A DNA stretch of 64,000 nt from Mesorhizobium sp. LSJC280B00 (GTDB lineage: Bacteria; Pseudomonadota; Alphaproteobacteria; Rhizobiales; Rhizobiaceae), in assembly GCF_000502835.1 (NCBI RefSeq), contig NZ_AYVL01000001.1:266042-330041 (forward strand), read 5' to 3'. A model generated the notes under the pieces. The model saw nothing but the letters and a program-made list of their open reading frames with translations. It ran no database searches and was not told the origin of the DNA. The translations under genes and the position numbers were made by a program. Of this stretch, positions 1 through 8,365 are shown in pieces. How positions within the stretch are numbered: the stretch's first letter is position 1; each line of letters begins with the position of its first letter.

Positions 1-1031
1 CGCTTCAGGACCTTGAGGCCCTGCTCATCGGGCAAGATCCGCGCAACGTGGAGCAGTGCTACCAGATACTTACGCGGCACGGCTTTTGGCGTCTCGGCGT
101 CGAGGGAATGTCCGCCGTCAGCGGCATCGAGATCGCGCTCTGGGACATCCTGGGCAAGTCATTGGGCGTCCCCGTCTGGCGCCTTTTGGGCGGACAGGTC
201 CGCGAGTATCTGCGCACCTATACGCATCTCGGCCTCGGGGACATGAAGGCGGTCTATGAGACCGGATCCGCGGACGCGATCGTGGAACGCGGACGCATCG
301 TGACGCAGGCAGGCTACGACGCTGTCAAGGTCGTCTGCATTCCCTACACCCACTACCTATCGCCTGCGAAAGCCGTTGATTCTGTCGCCAACATGGTTGG
401 CTCACTTCGCGAGGCCATAGGTCCGGACATCGACATCATGGTCGATTTCCATGGACGCCCTGCATCCGTTAACGCTGCGATGGATTACCTCAGAGCAATC
501 GAGCCGGCCCGCATCATGTTCGCGGAAGAACCCGTGCCGCCCGAAGATGTTGCCGGACTGGCGCATATCACGGCGCGATCGGCCGTGCCGATTGCTTCCG
601 GCGAGCGGCTGATCGGACGTCGCGAATTCACGCACTCGATCGCAGCCCGTGCCTTCAACATTGCCCAGCCTGATATCTGCCACACTGGCGGTCTGCTGGA
701 GACAAAGAAGATCGCGGCCATGGCGGAAACGGCAGGCATCGGCCTTGCGCCGCACAACCCGCTCGGTCCGATCGCTGGCGTCGCTGCTCTTCACTTCGGC
801 ATATCGACGCCAAACGTCGTCATTCAGGAGGAGATGTCCGGTGCCGTCGCCTGGTACGACGAGGTCGTTACCTGGCCAATTCGGCGTAAACCAGGCCGCT
901 GGGACCTGCCCGAACTGCCGGGCCTGGGCGTCACCGTCAATGAGGACGTGATCGCGCGTCACCCCTTTAAGCAGGAAGTGCTGCATGCCCGCAATGCCGT
1001 CATGCCGGACGGCACCGTGGTTGACTGGTGA
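1..1031 (+). CDS. Enolase-superfamily sugar-acid dehydratase (galactonate/mannonate dehydratase type), 5' truncated by window edge
   Basis: Mandelate racemase/muconate lactonizing family member that probably dehydrates an aldonic acid to a 2-keto-3-deoxy acid in the cytosol. The reading frame is open from the first bases, so the N-terminus lies outside the window; the first visible residues are LQDLEALLIGQDPRNVEQC. The C-terminal barrel shows the expected metal ligands and catalytic residues: VDFHG (Asp ligand plus His), FAEEP (Glu), SGER (Glu), QPDICHTGG, and APHNPLGP (catalytic His). These motifs resemble D-galactonate and D-mannonate dehydratases. The exact substrate is not readable from sequence. 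It overlaps the next gene's possible GTG start and sits in an operon with a sugar ABC transporter, which fits sugar-acid catabolism. Confidence 0.85.
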   Translation, partial: LQDLEALLIGQDPRNVEQCYQILTRHGFWRLGVEGMSAVSGIEIALWDILGKSLGVPVWRLLGGQVREYLRTYTHLGLGDMKAVYETGSADAIVERGRIVTQAGYDAVKVVCIPYTHYLSPAKAVDSVANMVGSLREAIGPDIDIMVDFHGRPASVNAAMDYLRAIEPARIMFAEEPVPPEDVAGLAHITARSAVPIASGERLIGRREFTHSIAARAFNIAQPDICHTGGLLETKKIAAMAETAGIGLAPHNPLGPIAGVAALHFGISTPNVVIQEEMSGAVAWYDEVVTWPIRRKPGRWDLPELPGLGVTVNEDVIARHPFKQEVLHARNAVMPDGTVVDW

Positions 1032-1036
1032 ATGCA

Positions 1037-1813
1037 ATGGCAGGCCGGCTGCAAGGAAAGATCGCAATCGTCACGGGCGCCGGCCAAGGCATAGGTGCCG
1101 CCACCGCCCGGGCTTTTGCGATGCATGGGGCAAAGACCGTCATTGCCGAACTGAATGCGGCAAGCGGCAAAGCAATCGCCGACGAATTGCGTGCCCAGGG
1201 CGCGGACGCCCTGTTCATCGAGACGGACGTCACCGACGCATCCGCGGTCGCGGACATGGTCGCCCGCACGATCACGGCCTATGGCGGCGTCGACATTCTG
1301 GTCAACAATGCCGGTGCCAACGTCTTCTACGAACCACTGATGATGCCGGATGAGGAATGGGAGCGCTGCCTCAAGCTCGACCTCCAGGCCGCGTGGTTCT
1401 GCGCCAAGGCGGTTTTGCCGACGATGCTGGCGAAGGGCTCGGGGTCCATCGTCAACATAGCGAGCTGTCACGCCTTCCAGATCATTCCCCATACGTTTCC
1501 GTATCCGGTCGCCAAGCATGCACTTTTGGGCCTGACCCGTTCGCTGGCGATCGAATATGCCGCACGCGGTATCCGGGTGAACGCGATCGCCCCCGGCTAT
1601 ATCGAGACGCCAATCGCGGAAGCCTACTGGAACACATTCCCGAACCCCGCCGAGGAGAAGCGGCGAGCCTACGACCTCCATCCGCCCAAGCGAATTGGCC
1701 GGCCGGACGAGGTTGCAATGACGGCGGTTTTCCTCGCTTCGGACGAAGCGCCGTTCATAAATGCCGAGACGATCACCATCGATGGTGGGCGCTCGGTTCT
1801 CTACCACGACTAG
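1037..1813 (+). CDS. SDR family NAD(P)-dependent dehydrogenase
   Basis: Classical short-chain dehydrogenase of 258 residues. The cofactor motif TGAGQGIG lies at about residues 13-20, NNAG at 90-93, and the catalytic Ser143, Tyr156 and Lys160 (YPVAK) are all present. The start ATG at 1037 gives the usual N-terminus MAGRLQGKIAIVTG and has GGTGA just upstream; a GTG at 1028 overlapping the previous stop (GTGA) is an alternative that adds three residues. The gene follows the dehydratase directly and precedes a sugar-binding protein. It probably oxidises a sugar, lactone precursor or keto-deoxy acid in the same pathway, though the substrate is unknown. Confidence 0.9.
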   Translation: MAGRLQGKIAIVTGAGQGIGAATARAFAMHGAKTVIAELNAASGKAIADELRAQGADALFIETDVTDASAVADMVARTITAYGGVDILVNNAGANVFYEPLMMPDEEWERCLKLDLQAAWFCAKAVLPTMLAKGSGSIVNIASCHAFQIIPHTFPYPVAKHALLGLTRSLAIEYAARGIRVNAIAPGYIETPIAEAYWNTFPNPAEEKRRAYDLHPPKRIGRPDEVAMTAVFLASDEAPFINAETITIDGGRSVLYHD

Positions 1814-1843
1814 CAACCACCATTGAGCTCAGGGAGGATCTTC

Positions 1844-2827
1844 ATGAAAACCACAACAAAGGCTTTGGCGACATTTGCGGTACTGGCTGCCGGACTGATG
1901 AGTGGCGCAGCAAGCGCAGACGACATCAAGATCGGCTACATCAACAAGATGGGAGACCATCCATGGTTTGTCGCCGAAGTCGGCGGCGCCAAGAAAGCGG
2001 CTGAGGCGGCAGGGGCCGCGTTCGTGTCGCAGGACGTTCAGTTCGACGCCAATTTGACGATCACGACCTTCGATACGATGGTCGGCGATGGCGTGAAAGG
2101 CATCGCCATCGTTGTCCCCGACAAGGCGCTGGGACCGGTCATCGCGGAGAAAGCAAAGGCCGCAAAAATTCCCTTGGTGGCGGTGGACGACGATATCTAC
2201 TACCAGGATGGCACCCAGGTCCCCTATGTCGGCATGAATGCTTACAATATCGGTGCCCGGGTGGGCGAAGAGCTTGCCAAGCTCTACAAGGCTGAAGGCT
2301 GGGCGGGCAAAGAGGTGCGCATCGCCTCGATCGAGGACCGCAAGGCCGATACCTGCATGCAGCGCAACAAGGGCGCGGAAGAAGCGTTCCTGAAGGCGGT
2401 GCCCGATTTCAAGCCGGGCAGCATCGTTCGCGTCCCCTACGACAATACGATGGTCAACGCCATCGATGTGATGACCACCACATTGACGGCCAATCCCAGC
2501 GTCACGAACTGGATATTCTATTCATGCAACGATGACGGCGTGCTGGGTGGTGCGCGAGCACTGGAGAATGCCGGCTATTCCGCAGACCAGGGCATGGGGA
2601 TCGGCATCGACGGGAGCCGCGCCTGCGATGCCTTCGGATCCGGAAAGCCCTCGGCGTTCCGTGGTACGATGTGGCTCAATTCGGAAAATCATGGCGCGCT
2701 GGCGGTGAAGATTCTCTTGGCCTCCATCAAGGACGGAACGAAGCTTCCCGTTCAGTCCTTCACGGACCCGGAATACATCACCGCCGATAATTTTGCGTCG
2801 GACTACAAAGCCAAGCTCTGCCACTGA
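1844..2827 (+). CDS. Sugar ABC transporter periplasmic binding protein (AraF/LacI-fold type)
   Basis: Periplasmic solute-binding protein of 327 residues with a Sec signal peptide (charged KTTTK start, hydrophobic core, cleavage near ASA-DD at about residue 25). The mature start DIKIGYINKMGDHPWF and the later segments VAVDDDIYY and NDDGVLGGARALE resemble L-arabinose-binding protein AraF and other pentose/hexose binders of the periplasmic binding protein family 1. The ATG at 1844 has an excellent ribosome site AGGGAGG at 1831-1837; an upstream in-frame TTG at 1823 is less likely. It is followed by a hairpin and then the ATPase and permease genes, so it is the high-expression first member of a transporter operon. 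Confidence 0.9.
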   Translation: MKTTTKALATFAVLAAGLMSGAASADDIKIGYINKMGDHPWFVAEVGGAKKAAEAAGAAFVSQDVQFDANLTITTFDTMVGDGVKGIAIVVPDKALGPVIAEKAKAAKIPLVAVDDDIYYQDGTQVPYVGMNAYNIGARVGEELAKLYKAEGWAGKEVRIASIEDRKADTCMQRNKGAEEAFLKAVPDFKPGSIVRVPYDNTMVNAIDVMTTTLTANPSVTNWIFYSCNDDGVLGGARALENAGYSADQGMGIGIDGSRACDAFGSGKPSAFRGTMWLNSENHGALAVKILLASIKDGTKLPVQSFTDPEYITADNFASDYKAKLCH

Positions 2828-2836
2828 ACCAGATAT

Positions 2837-2864
2837 GCGTCATGCGCCGCAGTGCGCATGACGC
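2837..2864 (+). promoter_or_regulatory. Intercistronic hairpin between binding-protein and ATPase genes
   Basis: Perfect 11-bp inverted repeat GCGTCATGCGC / GCGCATGACGC with a 6-nt loop, ten bases after the binding-protein stop. There is no long T-run, only TCTTTGG. Such hairpins usually protect the upstream mRNA 3' end or partly attenuate downstream genes, giving more binding protein than membrane subunits. The role here is inferred. Confidence 0.7.
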
Positions 2865-2924
2865 TCTTTGGGCCGGCAGTTCGTCGGCGGGCACACGGGA
2901 TCGATCCTCGGGAGTGAGCTTTTG

Positions 2925-4445
2925 ATGCAATCGGATTTCTTCTCGCTCGACAGGATATCGAAGCGCTTCGGCGTCGTGCAGGCGCTCGACAATGTCTCGA
3001 TTGCCTTTCGGCCAGGAGAGGTGCTTGCCCTGGTTGGCGAGAATGGCGCCGGCAAGTCGACAATGATGCGAATTCTCGAGGGCGTGTTCGCACCGGACAC
3101 CGGCACCGTGCTGCATGGCTCCGCGCCGATCGTTTTCAGCGAACCGCGCGACAGCCACAGAGCCGGAATACGCGTCATCCATCAGGAGCCGGAGATCGTT
3201 CCGAACCTGACCGTGGCCGAGAACATTTTCGTCGGCGAACTGCCGCGGCTGGCAGGCGTCCTGCTCGACTGGCACAGGCTCGAGGACCAGACTGATAAGG
3301 TGCTTGCGACCTTCGGCATGCAGCAGGATATGCTGCCGCGTCAACTCTGCAGCACACTCGGTCCGGCACAGCGCCAGATGATCGAAATCATGCGCGCCAT
3401 ACGTGCCGGCGGCCGGCTGATCGCATTCGATGAGCCGACCTCGTCACTGACCGACGACGAAGCGCGCCGTCTGTTTTCAGTAATTCGCCGGCTGCGCGGC
3501 GAGGGCACTTCGATCGTCTACATCTCTCACAGGCTGAACGAGGTCATCGACCTTGCGGATCGCATTGTCGTCTTGCGGGACGGCCGGCTGGTCGATGATT
3601 CCCCCGCTGCCGGTGCCAGCGAGCAGACCATAGCCAAGCTCATGGTGGGCCGCGACATAGCCGATCTGTTTACGCGCGAGACGTGGCAATCGGGGCAACC
3701 GTTGCTGGAGGTGACGGGCCTGACCACCGACCACGTCACCGATGTGAGCCTCAAGGTCCGCCGTGGCGAGGTGCTCGGCATTGCCGGCCTTATGGGTGCG
3801 GGTCGATCCGAACTGGCAAAGGCGATTGTCGGCTATGATAGACGCGTCGACGGAACCATAACGATGAATGGTGTGCCCGTTGGCCCTAACAGCCCGCATG
3901 CAGCGATCGTGGCGGGCATCGGCTTTGCCCCGGAAGACCGCAAGCACGAGGCGCTGCTGTTGTTCCGAAGCATTCTTGATAACGCCTCGCTTTGCGTGCC
4001 CGACAGAACGTCGACCTTCGGCTTCTTCAACCGGCGCAAGGCACTGGAGATCGTCTCACCGCTTGCAGCAAAGATGTCGATCAAGGCGCCTAACCTAGAC
4101 GAACAGGTTTCGAAATTATCGGGTGGCAACCAACAGAAGGTCGTTCTCGCGCGCTGGCTTGCCCGGCAGCCGATGCTTCTCATCCTCGACGAGCCGACCC
4201 GCGGCATCGACATCGGTGCCAAGGCGGAAATCTATCGCCTGATCGACGAACTCGCCGCCAGCGGCATCGGCATAATCCTGATTTCCTCGGAAATGCCGGA
4301 ACTGATCGGGCTGGCCGACAGGGTGCTTGTTATGGCTGGAGGCCGGATCACGGCCGAACTTTCCCGCCCTGACATCGACGAGGCCACGATCCTGAGACAT
4401 GCCATGCCTCAATCTGCAGCATCGCTTGGAGGACAAATTCAGTGA
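2925..4445 (+). CDS. Sugar ABC transporter ATP-binding protein, two ABC domains (AraG/RbsA type)
   Basis: Fused double-ATPase subunit (506 residues) that energises sugar import at the inner membrane. The first domain has Walker A GENGAGKST at about residues 38-46 and Walker B AFDEPTSSL, with a diverged signature LGPAQRQ. The second domain has the degenerate Walker A GLMGAGRSE near 285-293, signature LSGGNQQK near 398 and LILDEPTRGID. This asymmetric arrangement is normal for the carbohydrate CUT2 family. The ATG at 2925 is preceded by GGGAG at 2910-2914; a longer upstream extension in the same frame runs through the intergenic hairpin and is unlikely. The stop overlaps the permease start by 4 bp. 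Confidence 0.93.
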   Translation: MQSDFFSLDRISKRFGVVQALDNVSIAFRPGEVLALVGENGAGKSTMMRILEGVFAPDTGTVLHGSAPIVFSEPRDSHRAGIRVIHQEPEIVPNLTVAENIFVGELPRLAGVLLDWHRLEDQTDKVLATFGMQQDMLPRQLCSTLGPAQRQMIEIMRAIRAGGRLIAFDEPTSSLTDDEARRLFSVIRRLRGEGTSIVYISHRLNEVIDLADRIVVLRDGRLVDDSPAAGASEQTIAKLMVGRDIADLFTRETWQSGQPLLEVTGLTTDHVTDVSLKVRRGEVLGIAGLMGAGRSELAKAIVGYDRRVDGTITMNGVPVGPNSPHAAIVAGIGFAPEDRKHEALLLFRSILDNASLCVPDRTSTFGFFNRRKALEIVSPLAAKMSIKAPNLDEQVSKLSGGNQQKVVLARWLARQPMLLILDEPTRGIDIGAKAEIYRLIDELAASGIGIILISSEMPELIGLADRVLVMAGGRITAELSRPDIDEATILRHAMPQSAASLGGQIQ

Positions 4446-5443
4446 ACAGCCTTGAGCTCAGGACAGCAACAACGCAAACCGGCAAAAGGCGCGCTTCCTT
4501 GCGCATCGCAGAGCGCATCGGCATTCACAACATAAGCCTTCTTGTTGCTCTCGCCATTCTCGTGCTCATTTTCGGCACCCTGAGAGGCGACGTGTTCTTC
4601 TCCAGCCGAAACCTGCTGAACATCGGTCTAGGCATTACCATCCTGGGCGTTCTGGCGATGAGCCAGACCGTGGTTATTGTCGCCGGAGGGCTCGATATTG
4701 CCGTCGGCGCAATTGTCGGTCTGACCACAGTATCGACGGCAATGGCCATCCAGGCCACCGGATCACCCGCCGCGGGTATTCTTGCCGGCCTGGTCCTGGG
4801 CGGTCTTGCCGGCCTCGTGAACGGCATCATCATCACCTATGGGCGGGTCAACGCTGTCATCGCGACTCTCGGTACGATGGCGATCTTCCGCGGCATCGCG
4901 TTCATCATGTCCGATGGACAATCGATCGCGATTTTCAGCGACACTTTCCGCTTCATCGGGATCGGACGAATCCTCGGCCTGCCTTTGCTGATCTGGATTC
5001 TCTTGCTGACCGCGATCGTGTTCCATCTCTTCCTTGCCCGCTCGATCGTTGGCCGCAACATCTATGCCTTGGGCGGCAATCCCGTTGTCGCACGCTTCTC
5101 CGGCATCAACATCAACCGCTACCGCGTCGGCATCTACATCATGAGTGGAGTGGCGGCCGGATTGGCCGGGATTCTGTTGGCTGCCCGTACCGGCTCCGGG
5201 CAGCCCGTATCCGGATCCCAAGGCCTGGAACTCGAGGCCATCACAGCGGCCGTGCTGGGTGGCTGCGCCTTGCAGGGCGGCAAGGGCACGATCGTCGGCG
5301 CACTGCTGGGCGTCGCCATCATTGGCGTCCTCAACAACGGAATGATACTGACGTCCGTGCCAACCTTCTATCAGTTGCTTGCCAAGGGCTCGCTGCTGAT
5401 ACTTGCTGTGGTAATTGCCGAGTACCACTTGAACAGGACATGA
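4442..5443 (+). CDS. Sugar ABC transporter permease (AraH/RbsC type)
   Basis: Inner-membrane permease of 333 residues with about eight to ten hydrophobic segments, typical of the CUT2 (BPD_transp_2) family. The segments GRNIYALGGNPVVARFSGI and the conserved GSGQP/LELEAITAAVLGG region are family hallmarks: the cytoplasmic coupling loop followed by the last helices. It starts at a GTG overlapping the ATPase stop (GTGA), so it is translationally coupled, and its own stop overlaps the GntR gene start (ATGA). With the preceding two genes it forms a complete three-gene sugar importer. Confidence 0.92.
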   Translation: MNSLELRTATTQTGKRRASLRIAERIGIHNISLLVALAILVLIFGTLRGDVFFSSRNLLNIGLGITILGVLAMSQTVVIVAGGLDIAVGAIVGLTTVSTAMAIQATGSPAAGILAGLVLGGLAGLVNGIIITYGRVNAVIATLGTMAIFRGIAFIMSDGQSIAIFSDTFRFIGIGRILGLPLLIWILLLTAIVFHLFLARSIVGRNIYALGGNPVVARFSGININRYRVGIYIMSGVAAGLAGILLAARTGSGQPVSGSQGLELEAITAAVLGGCALQGGKGTIVGALLGVAIIGVLNNGMILTSVPTFYQLLAKGSLLILAVVIAEYHLNRT

Positions 5444-6246
5444 CGATGGACGCGGCGATCGCTTCGACTGGCCAAGGCAAGCAGGACATTCCTGCCGCAG
5501 ATGGCACCACGTCATCGCTCAAGGATCGCATCGCACGCGATCTCGGACAGCGCATCCTCGCCGGCTCCTACGCCCAGCACTCCGTCCTGCCGACGGAAGC
5601 CGAGCTTTGCGTTATCTACGGGGCGAGCCGCACCGCGCTTCGCGATGCTCTTCTGACGCTTTCGGCGAAAGGATTGATCGAGGCGCGCAAGCGGGCCGGG
5701 ACGCGTGTGCGCGTGTCGAGCGAATGGAACAGGCTGGATGCACAGGTTCTGGAATGGATGCGCGATATCGAGCCCGATCTCGATTTCGTCCGCGGATTGA
5801 TCGAGGCGCGGCTGGTCATTGAACCCGCTGCCGCCCAACTTGCGGCCAAGATGGCGACGTCAGGCGATCTCGCAGTCATCGAAGCGGCCTATGAAGCCAT
5901 GCGCATTGCTCCGCAGGACGATCTCGCTGCGTGTCTCGATGCCGACGTCAGGTTTCATACCGCCATCCTTCGTGCCAGCCGCAACCCGGTGTTCGCCAAT
6001 CTCGGCAATATGCTTGCGGCCGCCCTCAGCTTCTCCTTCCGCTTGACCACATCGGCCACCGCTAATTACCAGCAGACGCTGAGCGCGCATGGCGACGTGC
6101 TGGAGGCAATCAGGATGCGGAGGGCCGACGATGCACACGATCAGATGAAGGCGCTCATCGGGATCGCGTCGAACGACCTTCTTGCAGTGGCTCGCAAAGG
6201 CCGCCATCAACAGCCGATCGCCGCTGCCAAGGCCGATACCGTCTGA
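5440..6246 (+). CDS. GntR/FadR-family transcriptional regulator
   Basis: 268-residue DNA-binding regulator. An N-terminal winged helix-turn-helix at about residues 25-90 (LPTEAELCVIYGASRTALRDAL, followed by a GLIEARKRAGTRV wing) is joined to an all-helical FCD ligand domain (RGLIEARLVIEPAAAQLAA... FHTAILRASRNPVF). FCD domains normally bind a metal-dependent organic-acid ligand. The ATG overlaps the permease stop by 4 bp; a second ATG two codons on is possible. As the last regulator-type gene of the sugar operon, it probably controls this cluster in response to a pathway intermediate. Confidence 0.9.
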   Translation: MTMDAAIASTGQGKQDIPAADGTTSSLKDRIARDLGQRILAGSYAQHSVLPTEAELCVIYGASRTALRDALLTLSAKGLIEARKRAGTRVRVSSEWNRLDAQVLEWMRDIEPDLDFVRGLIEARLVIEPAAAQLAAKMATSGDLAVIEAAYEAMRIAPQDDLAACLDADVRFHTAILRASRNPVFANLGNMLAAALSFSFRLTTSATANYQQTLSAHGDVLEAIRMRRADDAHDQMKALIGIASNDLLAVARKGRHQQPIAAAKADTV

Positions 6247-6251
6247 AGCGG

Positions 6252-7127
6252 ATGGTCGGGACGATCAAGATCAGAAGCGGAGACCTGTCCGCTGAAATCG
6301 TCCCATCGCTTGGGGCAGGTCTTGCGAGACTGGACCATGGACGCGTGCCGCTCTTCAGGCCTTGGCCAAACGGCGGGAGCAGCAAACCGTTCGACCTTGC
6401 CTGCAACCTGCTTTTGCCATGGTCAAATCGCATCTCGGGCGGCGGGTTCACATTCGACTCCAAATTCCACGAACTGCCTGCCAATGTTGCAGGCGAGCCA
6501 TTTCCCATTCATGGCAATGGATTTTCGAGCGAGTGGGACGTCGACAGCGTAACGCAGGACAACGCAAAGCTGTCGCTCATCAGCAACGGGCCCGGCCCAT
6601 ACCGATATCGCGCCGAGGTGAGCTACGCGCTGGCCGGACAGGGGCTCGAGCTGAAACTTCGCGTCGTCAATCGGGCCTCGATGAGATTGCCGTTCGGGCT
6701 TGGCATCCATCCATGGTTCCCGAGAACGGCACGAACCGCGCTTCATGCGCCGGCCTCGCAGGTTTGTCTCGAACTGCCCAACCACCTCCCTGAACGGTTT
6801 GTGGATGTCAAAACCCGTCCCGACTGGAATTTCGGCGCCCCAGCCGTATTGCCGAGTGGATGGATAAACAATCTGTTTGCCGGTTGGAACGGCGTCGCCA
6901 CCATATCGTGGCCGGAGCACAGTTGCAGCCTGCGGATTGAAGCTTCATCGCCCTTGAATTTCTACCTGGTCTATTCGCCATCGGACGAGAGCGACTTCTT
7001 CTGTTTTGAACCGGTCAGTCATGCTGTCGATGCTCACAATCGTGGTTCGATCGACAAATGGAATGGACTGTCGGTGCTTGGGCCCGGCGAGAGCCTGGCA
7101 GCCCGTTGCAGCTTTGCCGTCAGTTAG
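6252..7127 (+). CDS. Aldose 1-epimerase family protein
   Basis: 291-residue galactose mutarotase-like enzyme (beta-sandwich fold) that interconverts alpha and beta anomers of an aldose. Expected catalytic elements are visible: HGNGF near residue 86, GIHPWF near 150 (general acid His), and FCFEPVSHAVDAHN near 252 (general base Glu). It starts six bases after the GntR gene stop, in the same operon. Anomer interconversion ahead of a stereospecific sugar dehydrogenase suits the SDR and dehydratase encoded upstream. Which sugar is used is not determinable here. Confidence 0.88.
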   Translation: MVGTIKIRSGDLSAEIVPSLGAGLARLDHGRVPLFRPWPNGGSSKPFDLACNLLLPWSNRISGGGFTFDSKFHELPANVAGEPFPIHGNGFSSEWDVDSVTQDNAKLSLISNGPGPYRYRAEVSYALAGQGLELKLRVVNRASMRLPFGLGIHPWFPRTARTALHAPASQVCLELPNHLPERFVDVKTRPDWNFGAPAVLPSGWINNLFAGWNGVATISWPEHSCSLRIEASSPLNFYLVYSPSDESDFFCFEPVSHAVDAHNRGSIDKWNGLSVLGPGESLAARCSFAVS

Positions 7128-7331
7128 GCGGATCTCTGCGGCGCCCTCGAATTGGCGGATGTCGGCCAGCATGTCCGGTGAGAACGAAGCCGGCTTTTCG
7201 TCCAAACGGAGCTTGGGAAGAGGGAACTCCGGCGACCGGGAACCGGGTGAGCCAATTCGACGTTTGCCGGATGTCGCTGCGCAGCTCGTCTGCTTGACGG
7301 CCCACCAAATGTGCCTGGCAGGATTGGATCA

Positions 7332-7796
7332 ATGACGGATGTTGAACCAAAAGAATTCGTGCTCGCAGGCATCGTCATGAAGCGACTGGTCTCCGGCGAA
7401 CAGACGGGAGGCTTGTTGAGTCTCTTCGAAAACAGAAGCGACGGGCACACGAAAACGCCAATCCATGTTCATGCGAATGACGACGAGACGGTCTACGTCA
7501 TCGAAGGGCACTTGACCGCAATTGTGGACGGTGTGGTCCGAACGCTCTCGCCCGGCGAGAGCATGTTTTTGAAGCGGGGCATCCCGCACCAGCTTATGAA
7601 TCCCGGCAATCAACTCGTTCGCTATATCCTGATAGACACGCCAAGTGTGTTCGAGCAGTTTCTCGCCGAAGGTGGCCATGAACCCAGCAAGGGAGAGGTG
7701 GTCGGGCCGCCGACGCCTGCCGATATCGAGCGGCTCAAAGTAGCCGCGCCGAAGTTTGGGATTACGCTTCTGCAGGACTGGCCGGCAAGAGAGTAG
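7332..7796 (+). CDS. Cupin-domain protein
   Basis: 154-residue single-cupin protein. The metal-binding motif 1 (HVHANDDETVYVIEG) and motif 2 (RGIPHQLMNPG) can both be read, with the PG/GD turns expected of a cupin barrel. The ATG at 7332 is preferred; an in-frame GTG at 7311 would add seven residues. It is separated from the epimerase by about 200 bp in which no gene is seen, so it may have its own promoter. Function unknown; cupins near sugar operons are often isomerases or simple sensors. Confidence 0.8.
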   Translation: MTDVEPKEFVLAGIVMKRLVSGEQTGGLLSLFENRSDGHTKTPIHVHANDDETVYVIEGHLTAIVDGVVRTLSPGESMFLKRGIPHQLMNPGNQLVRYILIDTPSVFEQFLAEGGHEPSKGEVVGPPTPADIERLKVAAPKFGITLLQDWPARE

Positions 7797-7861
7797 ATGG
7801 CTTCGTGATGGCGGCTTGGATCGCCGCTAAAGCCGGCCCTTGCCCGAGGAACCGGTATTGG

Positions 7862-8365
7862 CTAGCCGCCGGCAATCCAATCCGAGAGGCTGCGGGCAAA
7901 ACTTCGCGGCACGATGAGTTCGCACGCGGTCTCGCCGGTGCGCAGGAAGAGCACGGGCACGTGATGGAAGGATGTTTGCACGGCGCGGCCCGGAGCGGCG
8001 GTCGGCGCGTGCCAGTCGACGGCAATGCAGCCGGACAGAAGCCTTGCGATACCAGGGCCGGCCATTTTCAAACGAACACGACCTTCCCCGAGGGGCACGG
8101 AACAGCCGAGATCGGGGTCGACGACAAGGGCTGGCGCTTCTGTGCCTTCGTCGAGAGCCAGCCAAAGGCGGCGAGGTGCAACGCGGATGGTTAAAAGGCC
8201 CTTGTGGCGAACCGTCTCTCCGACCGAAGCGGGAAGTTTCGTGTTGAGCGACGCCGAGACGCTCTTTTCGAATTGTCTCAGTGTCGCGTCCCAGCCCTCG
8301 ATCTGGATAAGCGGACAATCCGCCACGCACAGGCTGAAATCCCGAGAAGAGGTCAAGCTAGCCAT
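7862..8365 (-). CDS. soxG: Sarcosine oxidase gamma subunit
   Basis: 167-residue small subunit of the heterotetrameric sarcosine oxidase, which oxidises sarcosine to glycine and transfers the methyl carbon to tetrahydrofolate. It has the gamma-family pattern: an RRLWLALDEG-type middle and a C-terminal SFARSLSDWIAGG. The ATG at 8365 overlaps the end of soxA by 8 bp (ATGGCTAG), so it is the last gene of the minus-strand operon M24-M24-soxB-soxD-soxA-soxG. It lies convergent to the cupin gene. Confidence 0.88.
   Translation of the reverse strand: MASLTSSRDFSLCVADCPLIQIEGWDATLRQFEKSVSASLNTKLPASVGETVRHKGLLTIRVAPRRLWLALDEGTEAPALVVDPDLGCSVPLGEGRVRLKMAGPGIARLLSGCIAVDWHAPTAAPGRAVQTSFHHVPVLFLRTGETACELIVPRSFARSLSDWIAGG

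Noticed and set aside
7797-7861. Bidirectional terminator between the cupin and soxG genes
   Set aside because: Only a 6-bp imperfect stem (GGCGGC / GCCGCT) with no T-run; too weak to list.
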